From positions 1-64,000 of the forward strand of contig CADBHI010000001.1 of assembly GCA_902794405.1 (NCBI GenBank): DNA of 64,000 nucleotides. The letters are read 5' to 3'. The notes under the pieces are model-generated. The model made no database searches, was not told the origin of the DNA, and saw only the letters and a list, made by a program, of their open reading frames with translations. The stretch comes from an uncultured Prevotellaceae bacterium. GTDB taxonomy: Bacteria; Bacteroidota; Bacteroidia; Bacteroidales; Bacteroidaceae. This document shows, one piece after another, positions 49,825 through 56,775 of this stretch (position 1 is the stretch's first letter; each line of letters opens with the position of its first letter). The position numbers and the translations under genes were made by a program.

Positions 49825-51050
49825 GGATTTTACAATTAGCTGGCTATTTCTTCCCGGAGAAAGCTGCAAGTATCTATTTGGAGGAGAATAGATATGAGGC
49901 TTTTTCTAATGCTGGTTTCAAAACAATAGTTTATGCTGCAAGACCACAGCGTGGACTGACGGAGGAAGAATACAAAGAATATAAGAATAAGAAACTGGAA
50001 ATGATGTATAACGGCGGTGTGGAAGTGCATCGCTTTGCTATGTATCGTGAAGGGAAGAATGCCGTATTAAGAGCATTTCGCTATTTCTTGATTAGCGTTG
50101 TTCAGTTGTGGAAAGGCATTTGGGCAAAAGATATTGACCTCATCTATGTTGCCAGTACTCCTCCTACACAAGGTGCTCTGGCTGCTTTGGTGAAGAAGTG
50201 CAAAAAGGTGCCGTTCGTTTATAACCTACAGGATATTTTCCCGGATTCACTTGCTGGTACTGGATTGGCAAAGAAGGGCGGATTACTTTGGAAAATTGGT
50301 CGCGCTATTGAGAACTTCACTTATAGAAATGCAGACAAGATAATAGTTATCTCTCAGGACTTCAAGAAGAATATCATGGCCAAGGGCGTTCCTGAAGATA
50401 AGATTGTTGTGGTGTATAACTGGGTGGATCAAAATTCAGTAAAGGATATACCTCGTTCTGAGAACAAGCTTTTTGCCATGTACGGTCTCGATCCGTCCAA
50501 GTTCTACGTTACTTATAATGGGAACATTGGGCTGACGCAGAATATGGATATGCTACTTGAAGTAGCCAAAGCTCTGGAGGCCAATGAGGGCATTCATTTC
50601 GTTCTCGTAGGCAATGGCGCATATCTGGAGCAGGTGAAACAGATTGTGGCAGATAGAAACATATCTAATGTTCATCTGTTACCCTTCCAGCCATACGAAG
50701 ATATTTCGCACGTGTTTTCTTTGGGTGATGTAAGTTTGGTTATATCTAAACCTGGAGTTGGTGAGAACTCAGTGCCTTCAAAGACTTGGAGTATAATGAG
50801 CGCTTCAAGACCAGTGTTGGCTAACTTTGATGAGAATGAGTTGAAGACTATCATTGAGAAGAATAACTGTGGTATCTTTACTAAGGCTGGTGATAAGGTT
50901 GCGTTTACGGATGCAATTCTGAAATTGTATAATGACCGTGAGCTTTGCAAAGAGTTTGGCCGTAATGGCCGCCAGTTTGTGATGGATAATCTTACTAAAG
51001 AGGTAGGCACGCAGAAATACGTTGATGTCATCAAGAGTTTTGAGAGGTAA
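49821..51050 (+). CDS. GT4-family glycosyltransferase (WbuB-like)
   Basis: 409 residues. ILQLAGYFFPEKAAS is the opening of the WbuB/WcaI group. YVASTPPTQGALAAL and NLQDIFPDSLAGTG are typical of that group. The C-terminal domain has VTYNGNIGLTQNMDMLLEVA and the conserved PSKTWSIMSASRPVLA block. Transferases of this group often add FucNAc or related amino sugars as the second sugar. It directly follows the initiating transferase unit and is translationally coupled to the ATP-grasp gene. The donor sugar is inference from the group. Confidence 0.85.
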   Translation: MRILQLAGYFFPEKAASIYLEENRYEAFSNAGFKTIVYAARPQRGLTEEEYKEYKNKKLEMMYNGGVEVHRFAMYREGKNAVLRAFRYFLISVVQLWKGIWAKDIDLIYVASTPPTQGALAALVKKCKKVPFVYNLQDIFPDSLAGTGLAKKGGLLWKIGRAIENFTYRNADKIIVISQDFKKNIMAKGVPEDKIVVVYNWVDQNSVKDIPRSENKLFAMYGLDPSKFYVTYNGNIGLTQNMDMLLEVAKALEANEGIHFVLVGNGAYLEQVKQIVADRNISNVHLLPFQPYEDISHVFSLGDVSLVISKPGVGENSVPSKTWSIMSASRPVLANFDENELKTIIEKNNCGIFTKAGDKVAFTDAILKLYNDRELCKEFGRNGRQFVMDNLTKEVGTQKYVDVIKSFER

Positions 51051-51076
51051 CTGATGGCTCGATTTGTTATTTTCCC

Positions 51077-52147
51077 ATGAAGAGCGAACAAGGCATACTG
51101 CTGGAACTTGTTAAGTTAGGAATAGGGTATAAATCTATTAATAGGATACCCAAGGGTATAGATTGGCAGGAGGTTTTTAGTATGGCGGAAAAGCATAATA
51201 TGACCGCCATCGCTCTTGATGGTATTAACAGATGCTTTGAGAAGGGTATTGGGCTTGACATCGATTTTCAAACAAAAATGGATTGGATAGGTGCAGCACA
51301 GCAGGTAGAGGTATATTACCAGGAGCACGAAAAGAATCTGAGAGATTTAGCCCATTTCTATCAAAAGCATGGTATTAAAATGATGGTGCTGAAGGGATAT
51401 GGGCTATCGCTGAACTATCCTGTACCTAATCATCGTACGCCTGGAGATATAGATATTTATCTGTTTGGTGATCATGAGAAGGGAGATAAGTTGATGGAGA
51501 GTGAACTGGGGATAGAGATAGACCGGAGTCACCATCATCATACGGTGTTAACGTTTCAAGGGGAGAGCGTGGAGAATCACTATGACTTTCTGAATGTGCA
51601 TGTGAGGAAGTCGAATAAGAGATTGGAGGCGAAGCTGAAGGAACTGGCTCACACTGATATCACAGAAACCACAGAAATCGTTTTGCCGTCGGTAGAGTTT
51701 AATTCGATTTTTTTGCTGAGACATTGTGCAGCGCACTTTGCATCGACACATATGTCGATCAGGCAAGTGCTGGACTGGGGACTCTTTATGGAGAAACATC
51801 ATAAGGAGATTGAATGGGGTGAATATTTGACTTATCTTAAGCAGGAGGAAATGTTCAGGTTTTATAATCTGATGGGACTTTTCTGCTTACACCATCTTGG
51901 GTTTGATGCATCGATATTCAATGGTTTGTATGAGGATGAACTATTTGAAAGATTCAGTAATGAGATACTATCGCCTGAGTTTAAGGATAAGGAGGATGGG
52001 TGCCTATTACACTCGCTGAGCGTAAAGCCTCGGAGATGGTGGCATAACAGATGGAAGAACCGCCTGTGCTATCCCGATGGTGCATGGTCGGAATTTGCAT
52101 GCGGCCTTTGGGCAAAGATATTGAAGCCCAGTCATTTTGTACAGTAA
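51077..52147 (+). CDS. Nucleotidyltransferase-fold protein (NTP_transf_5 family)
   Basis: 356 residues. MMVLKGYGLSLNYP and RTPGDIDIYL form the polymerase-beta-like core with two acidic residues (Gly-Asp-x-Asp). HHHHTVLTF and FLLRHCAAHFASTHMSIRQVLDWGLFM are conserved in the Bacteroidetes proteins of this family, which are common in surface polysaccharide loci. The function there is not known to me; adding a nucleotidyl or related group is inferred from fold. A segment TDITETTEIV is encoded by ACAGAAACCACAGAAAT-like sequence and may derive from the 'ttccgtg' repeat family, but that is weak. Confidence 0.7.
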   Translation: MKSEQGILLELVKLGIGYKSINRIPKGIDWQEVFSMAEKHNMTAIALDGINRCFEKGIGLDIDFQTKMDWIGAAQQVEVYYQEHEKNLRDLAHFYQKHGIKMMVLKGYGLSLNYPVPNHRTPGDIDIYLFGDHEKGDKLMESELGIEIDRSHHHHTVLTFQGESVENHYDFLNVHVRKSNKRLEAKLKELAHTDITETTEIVLPSVEFNSIFLLRHCAAHFASTHMSIRQVLDWGLFMEKHHKEIEWGEYLTYLKQEEMFRFYNLMGLFCLHHLGFDASIFNGLYEDELFERFSNEILSPEFKDKEDGCLLHSLSVKPRRWWHNRWKNRLCYPDGAWSEFACGLWAKILKPSHFVQ

Positions 52148-52176
52148 ATGAAGTTAAAAACAAAATAGTAAAGAAT

Positions 52177-53472
52177 ATGAAAGTATCATTTTCTCCTCCT
52201 GATATGACGGAGGCTGAGGCAAAAGAAGTAAGAGAGGCGATTCTCTCAGGGTGGATTACGACTGGACCTCGAACAAAGGATTTGGAAAGACGGATTTCTG
52301 GATTTGTCGGAACAGAGAAGACTGTGTGTTTGAACTCGGCAACGGCTGCAATGGAGATGGTGCTTCATCTTTTGGGCGTAGGGCCTGGGGATGAGGTGAT
52401 AGTGCCTGCTTATACATACACTGCTACTGTTTCGGTAGTGCAGCATGTGGGAGCAAAGATTGTGTTTGTAGACTCGCAGAAAGATTCTGTGGAGATGGAC
52501 TATGACCAGCTGGAGCAAGCCATCACGGAGAATACGAAGGTGATAGTGCCAGTGGATATTGCTGGTATCGTGGCTGACTATGACAGGGTGTATGAGATCG
52601 TGGAGCGCAAGAAGGGGCTGTTCAAACCATCAAATGCGCTGCAGGCGAAGATTGGCAGAATAATCGTGTCTGCAGACTGTGCACACTCGTTTGGAGCATG
52701 GAAAATGGTCACACGGAAAGCACAGAAAGCACAGAAAACAATGGCTGGCGCTATTGCGGACTTCAGTTCGTTTAGTTTCCATGCTGTAAAGAACTTCACC
52801 ACGGCTGAAGGTGGAGCAATGACTTGGAATTTACCGTTTGGCAACGAGGTGGTTAAGGTAAACGTCAACGTTAAGGTTGAAGATTATATGCCTACTGTGC
52901 CTAAGAAGGAGGGCGAGACCTGGAATGAGTTGCTGTATAGGCTGTCGCAGCTGTTCAGTCTGCATGGGCAGAATAAGGACGCATTGGCTAAGACTAAGCT
53001 GGGTGCTTGGGAGTATGATATCATCGGGCCGTGGTATAAGTGTAACATGACGGACATCATGGCTGCATTGGGATTGGTTCAGATGGAACGCTATCCAGAG
53101 TTGCTGAAGAGACGCTATGAGATAGTGGAGCGTTATAATGCGGCATTGAAAGATCTGAATGTGGCTGTGCTAAATCATAAAGATGCTGATCATTGTAGTT
53201 CACACCACTTATATTTGGTTCGCCTGTTGGGCAAAACTCGTGAAGAGACCAACCATGTCATTGAGCAAATGGCAGAACGAGGCATTGCAACGAATGTTCA
53301 TTACAAGCCACTGCCGATGATGACTGCATATAAGGCTCTTGGCTTTGATATTGCCAACTATCCCAATGCTTATCATCTATTTGAGAATGAGATGACGCTG
53401 CCGTTACATACTTGTTTGACCGATGAAGAGGTTGACTATGTGATTGAGAATTTTGTGGAAATTTTGAAATAA
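52177..53472 (+). CDS. DegT/DnrJ/EryC1 aminotransferase with repeat-derived insertion
   Basis: 431 residues from ATG 52177 ([18 protein letters not shown], the usual opening); an upstream in-frame ATG lies inside the previous gene. [33 protein letters not shown] and [19 protein letters not shown] hold the PLP-binding residues, with the Schiff-base Lys in the last. Such enzymes make 4-amino-4,6-dideoxy sugars or related amino sugars. Between GAWK and AGAIADFSS an insertion reading [12 protein letters not shown] is encoded by a copy of the 'ttccgtg' repeat (52706-52742) in reverse orientation. The family normally has a short Lys/Gly loop there. The frame is intact and flanking motifs are unaltered. 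Confidence 0.87.
   Translation: MKVSFSPPDMTEAEAKEVREAILSGWITTGPRTKDLERRISGFVGTEKTVCLNSATAAMEMVLHLLGVGPGDEVIVPAYTYTATVSVVQHVGAKIVFVDSQKDSVEMDYDQLEQAITENTKVIVPVDIAGIVADYDRVYEIVERKKGLFKPSNALQAKIGRIIVSADCAHSFGAWKMVTRKAQKAQKTMAGAIADFSSFSFHAVKNFTTAEGGAMTWNLPFGNEVVKVNVNVKVEDYMPTVPKKEGETWNELLYRLSQLFSLHGQNKDALAKTKLGAWEYDIIGPWYKCNMTDIMAALGLVQMERYPELLKRRYEIVERYNAALKDLNVAVLNHKDADHCSSHHLYLVRLLGKTREETNHVIEQMAERGIATNVHYKPLPMMTAYKALGFDIANYPNAYHLFENEMTLPLHTCLTDEEVDYVIENFVEILK
52706..52742. repeat. 'ttccgtg' repeat fragment inside an aminotransferase gene
   Basis: TGGTCACACGGAAAGCACAG and the next AAAGCACAGAAAAC are the reverse complement of the repeat core (GTGCTTTCCGTGTGAC) found at 26-28 kb. Inserted in frame, adding about 12 residues. 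Confidence 0.8.
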
Positions 53473-53476
53473 GAAT

Positions 53477-54580
53477 ATGAAGACAGCATTAATTACTGGA
53501 ATTACGGGTCAGGACGGAAGCTACTTGGCCGAGTTTTTGTTAGAGAAAGGTTATGATGTACATGGAACAATCAGACGTAGCTCTGTGGATTTTCGTGAAA
53601 GAATAGCACATCTGGAGGGTACTCCGCATTTCCATCTGCACTATGCGGATCTGGGTGACTCGATGAGTGTGCTGGGAGTGATTGGAAAGGTTAAGCCCGA
53701 TGAGATATATAACCTGGCAGCACAGAGCCATGTGCAGGTGAGCTTCGATAGCCCTGAGTTTACGGCTGATGTGGATGCTGTGGGAGTGTTGCGTATCTTG
53801 GAGGCTGTGAGACAATTGGGTTTGACAGAGAAATGTCGTATCTATCAGGCTTCGACATCGGAGCTGTATGGAAAGGTTGAAGAGGTGCCGCAGAACGAGA
53901 ATACGCCTTTCCATCCGTATAGTCCGTATGCTGTAGCTAAGCAGTATGGTTTCTGGATTGTGAAGGAGTACCGTGAGGCATATAATATGTATTGTTGCTC
54001 TGGTATTTTGTTTAACCATGAGTCTGAGCGTCGTGGTGAGACATTTGTCACCCGTAAGATTACATTAGCAGCTGCACGTATTTCTCAGGGTCTGCAGGAT
54101 TGCCTGTACCTGGGCAATATGGATAGCCTCCGTGACTGGGGCTATGCCAAGGACTACGTAGAGTGTATGTGGCTTATCCTTCAGCAGGACAAACCTGAGG
54201 ACTTTGTGATTGCTACAGGTGTGCAGCATTCTGTACGTGAATTTACAGAACTGGCTTTCAAACATGCAGGAATCGAACTGAAGTTTGAAGGCGAAGGTAT
54301 CAACGAAAAGGGTATTGTAGTGAAAGGCCCAGATGCTTTGATTGGTAAAACCGTTGTCGCAGTTTCTGAGGATTTCTATCGTCCAACTGATGTGGTTAAC
54401 TTGTGGGGAGACCCCACCAAGGCAAAAGCTAAGTTGGGCTGGAATCCCGCCAAGACCAGTTTCGAGGAACTGGTTAGGATAATGGTAGAGAACGATATCG
54501 CCAAGGTGGCTGCAGAGGGTGCTGCTGCTAAGGTAAGAACAAACCTTGCTGAATATCTTGAAAAGGGAATAGTAAAATAG
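53477..54580 (+). CDS. gmd: GDP-mannose 4,6-dehydratase
   Basis: 367 residues. [19 protein letters not shown] is the NADP-binding signature of Gmd. [45 protein letters not shown] and [14 protein letters not shown] follow in order with the catalytic Ser/Thr-Tyr-Lys residues, and [17 protein letters not shown] is conserved. It converts GDP-mannose to the 4-keto-6-deoxy intermediate. Followed at 20 bp by fcl, so the pair makes GDP-L-fucose for the polysaccharide or for protein glycosylation. Starts 4 bp after the aminotransferase. Confidence 0.95.
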   Translation: MKTALITGITGQDGSYLAEFLLEKGYDVHGTIRRSSVDFRERIAHLEGTPHFHLHYADLGDSMSVLGVIGKVKPDEIYNLAAQSHVQVSFDSPEFTADVDAVGVLRILEAVRQLGLTEKCRIYQASTSELYGKVEEVPQNENTPFHPYSPYAVAKQYGFWIVKEYREAYNMYCCSGILFNHESERRGETFVTRKITLAAARISQGLQDCLYLGNMDSLRDWGYAKDYVECMWLILQQDKPEDFVIATGVQHSVREFTELAFKHAGIELKFEGEGINEKGIVVKGPDALIGKTVVAVSEDFYRPTDVVNLWGDPTKAKAKLGWNPAKTSFEELVRIMVENDIAKVAAEGAAAKVRTNLAEYLEKGIVK

Positions 54581-54600
54581 CACGCAGAAATCGAAGAAAG

Positions 54601-55773
54601 ATGTTAGATAAGAATTCAAAGATATATGTGGCGGGCCATAACGGTCTCGTAGGGTCTGCTATATGGAATAATCTCAAGCAAAGAGGTTATAACAACCTTA
54701 TAGGACGTTCACATAAAGAACTGGACTTGACAGACCAAGTGGCTGTTAAGAAGTTCTTTGATGAAGAGCAACCTGATGCTGTGGTATTAGCTGCCGCTTT
54801 TGTTGGTGGCATCATGGCTAATTCGCTGTATCGTGCAGACTTCATTATGATGAATATGAAGATCCAGTGTAATGTCATCAGTGAGGCGTATGCTCATGGA
54901 GTAAAGAAGTTGTTATTCCTTGGTTCGACTTGTATCTATCCGAAGAATGCACCGCAGCCGATGAAGGAGGATTGCCTGCTGACTTCACCATTGGAGTACA
55001 CCAATGAAGAGTATGCCATCGCCAAGATTGCCGGACTGAAGATGTGTGAGAGCTACAATCTGCAGTATGGTACAAACTACATTGCTGTGATGCCTACAAA
55101 TCTTTATGGTCCCAATGACAACTTCCATCTGGAAAATAGTCATGTTATGCCTGCAATGATGCGCAAGGTATATCTGGCTAAACTCATACACGATGGCGCC
55201 TGGGATAAGGTAGCCATTGACTTGGATAAACGTCCCGTCGAAGGAGTTACAGGTTCGGCTTCACATGAAGAAATACTGTCTGTGCTTGGCAAGTATGGTA
55301 TATATAATAATAAGGTGGTATTGTGGGGAACTGGTACTCCGCTCCGTGAATTCTTATGGAGCGAGGATATGGCAGATGCCTCAGTACATGTACTGCTGAA
55401 TGTGGACTTTAAAGATGTAATCGGCATTGAGAAGTATTCTTCTGTACATTTCGGTGCTTCGACAGATGGTGCAGTAGATAGAAATAATTCCTCAGGTCGT
55501 GGTGGTGCCATTCCATCCTTGGGCGAAATAAGGAATTGTCATATCAACGTTGGAACAGGTAAGGAACTTACCATCCGTGAACTTTCGGAACTGGTGGTCA
55601 AGACTGTAGGTTTTGAAGGAGCGGTCGAATTCGACGCAACCAAGCCTGACGGTACCATGCGCAAGCTAATCGATGTATCAAAACTTCATTCGCTCGGTTG
55701 GACACATAAGGTTGAGATTGATGATGGAGTTGGCAGGCTTTTCGGGTGGTATCGACAAAGCTTAACGGAATAA
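54601..55773 (+). CDS. fcl: GDP-L-fucose synthase
   Basis: 390 residues. IYVAGHNGLVGSAIW, FLGSTCIYPKNAPQPMKED, YAIAKIAGLKMCESYN and VMPTNLYGPNDNFHLENSHVMPA are the defining blocks of the epimerase-reductase that finishes GDP-L-fucose. An insertion at about residues 284-310 (DGAVDRNNSSGRGGAIPSL), before EIRNCHINVGTGKE, makes it longer than the ~315-residue E. coli form. I recall this as common among Prevotella. It is the last clear gene of the polysaccharide locus. Confidence 0.94.
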   Translation: MLDKNSKIYVAGHNGLVGSAIWNNLKQRGYNNLIGRSHKELDLTDQVAVKKFFDEEQPDAVVLAAAFVGGIMANSLYRADFIMMNMKIQCNVISEAYAHGVKKLLFLGSTCIYPKNAPQPMKEDCLLTSPLEYTNEEYAIAKIAGLKMCESYNLQYGTNYIAVMPTNLYGPNDNFHLENSHVMPAMMRKVYLAKLIHDGAWDKVAIDLDKRPVEGVTGSASHEEILSVLGKYGIYNNKVVLWGTGTPLREFLWSEDMADASVHVLLNVDFKDVIGIEKYSSVHFGASTDGAVDRNNSSGRGGAIPSLGEIRNCHINVGTGKELTIRELSELVVKTVGFEGAVEFDATKPDGTMRKLIDVSKLHSLGWTHKVEIDDGVGRLFGWYRQSLTE

Positions 55774-55940
55774 ACTGACAATAGAGCCCGATGTTTATGG
55801 TTATGAGTCTTACGAGCTTTTGCTCGCTTCGCCAGTCGAAGAACCCCAATTACTGAAGGCTCTTTGCCTGTTATAAGAGAATCACTTCAACTGAAGATGA
55901 TGTATGACAACGTTAACTTTGATGTTTACCATAAAGAGAT

Positions 55941-56117
55941 ATGGAAAACTTGAAAGAGAGATTGAAGGAACTGATGGAGACTGAAGCGAGGTCGTGCTCT
56001 ATGGATTTCGGATGCATAACCCCAGAATATGTACAAAGGATGTGGGGCGGCAAGTTCTCGTTGGACGAGATTGACATGGCGCTCAAAGAATTGAAATCAT
56101 CTGTCTTTGGCCTATGA
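55941..56117 (+). CDS. Small 58-residue protein of unknown function
   Basis: ATG at 55941 following an AAAGAGAT stretch; 58 codons to TGA at 56115. A helical, acidic N-terminus (MENLKERLKELMETEARS) is followed by ITPEYVQRMWGGKFSLDEIDM. The second part reads like a small helix-turn module, with Trp and aromatic residues in plausible core spacing. No known family is recognised. It lies after the capsule locus and before the repeat-rich spacer, on the same strand as fcl but 168 bp apart. Confidence 0.5.
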   Translation: MENLKERLKELMETEARSCSMDFGCITPEYVQRMWGGKFSLDEIDMALKELKSSVFGL

Positions 56118-56162
56118 AGATTCTGAAAGCGAGATGGCTGTCTTTTTCTTACTTATTGATTT

Positions 56163-56425
56163 AACCTCCCCACCTCCCGTTTTCTTCCGAAATGCCTTTG
56201 TAGAAAGGGGTTTCAGCACGGGAGGTCTCATTAACAGACCTCCCGTCGACCTCCCGTCCAACTCCCCTCATGCCACCTTGACGACCACTGCTCCTGAATG
56301 CGGGCTACCTCGTCGCTGTCGAACCAAAAGGGAGGTCAGACGGGAGGTGTCTCGGGAGGTCTGAAGGGAGGTCTCAGAATCCTGAAACCGCCTGTACATC
56401 GGGGTTTCCGGCGTATGACGGGAGG
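56163..56425. repeat. GGGAGGT/ACCTCCC cluster
   Basis: About ten copies of the heptamer GGGAGGT or its complement in 260 bp. Complement copies are on the left and direct copies on the right, including a perfect hairpin CGGGAGGTCT/AGACCTCCCG (56219-56228 and 56236-56245). Confidence 0.8.
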
Positions 56426-56536
56426 TGTTGGCACTTTTTGCATAACGTGCATAAAAATTGGTCGGAGTCCCATTGGCGTTTGCCCGGACTAAAAGGGGCG
56501 TTTCGTCCGAGTAAACTGTGCCACTTAGACATCCAA

Positions 56537-56612
56537 AGTCATAGACATAGACATGCTAAGTCATAGACATAGACATGCTAAGTCATAGACATAGACATGC
56601 TAAGTCATAGAG
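56537..56612. repeat. 22-bp tandem repeat, 3.4 copies
   Basis: AGTCATAGACATAGACATGC plus TA, repeated exactly at 56537, 56559 and 56581, with a partial fourth copy. There are no spacers between copies. Confidence 0.9.
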
Positions 56613-56775
56613 TTAGGTGCATGGTCATGCAGACGGGAATGAGAAGTGTCTGCGCATCTTGACACAACGGTTTTTGTTGGTAAAAGTAAGGAAAAATGTT
56701 GGAATCCCCAAATTTTCCAAAAAATAAAGCGCCAAAACAAATAAAAAAATGAGTTTTGGCGGCGGATGAATCATT

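Larger units (their letters stand above)
56118..56775. other. 658-bp repeat-rich spacer before the helicase
   Basis: No supported gene. It holds the GGGAGGT/ACCTCCC cluster (56163-56425) and a 22-bp tandem array (56537-56612), then about 150 bp of AT-rich sequence up to the helicase start. I see no clear TAnnTTTG promoter box for the helicase. One frame across the GGGAGGT cluster is open but is Pro/Arg-rich repeat translation. Confidence 0.75.

Noticed and set aside
51655..51690. Repeat-derived insertion (TDITETTEI) in the NTP_transf_5 gene
   Set aside because: Similarity to the 'ttccgtg' family is limited to two short ACAGAAA phrases and could be chance.
56107..56364. An 85-codon frame in the GGGAGGT cluster
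   Set aside because: Its sequence is translation of the repeats (Pro, Arg, Glu, Val) and it overlaps the end of a better small ORF.
56537..56612. Tandem 22-bp repeats as a CRISPR array
   Set aside because: Copies are head to tail without spacers, and no cas genes are near.
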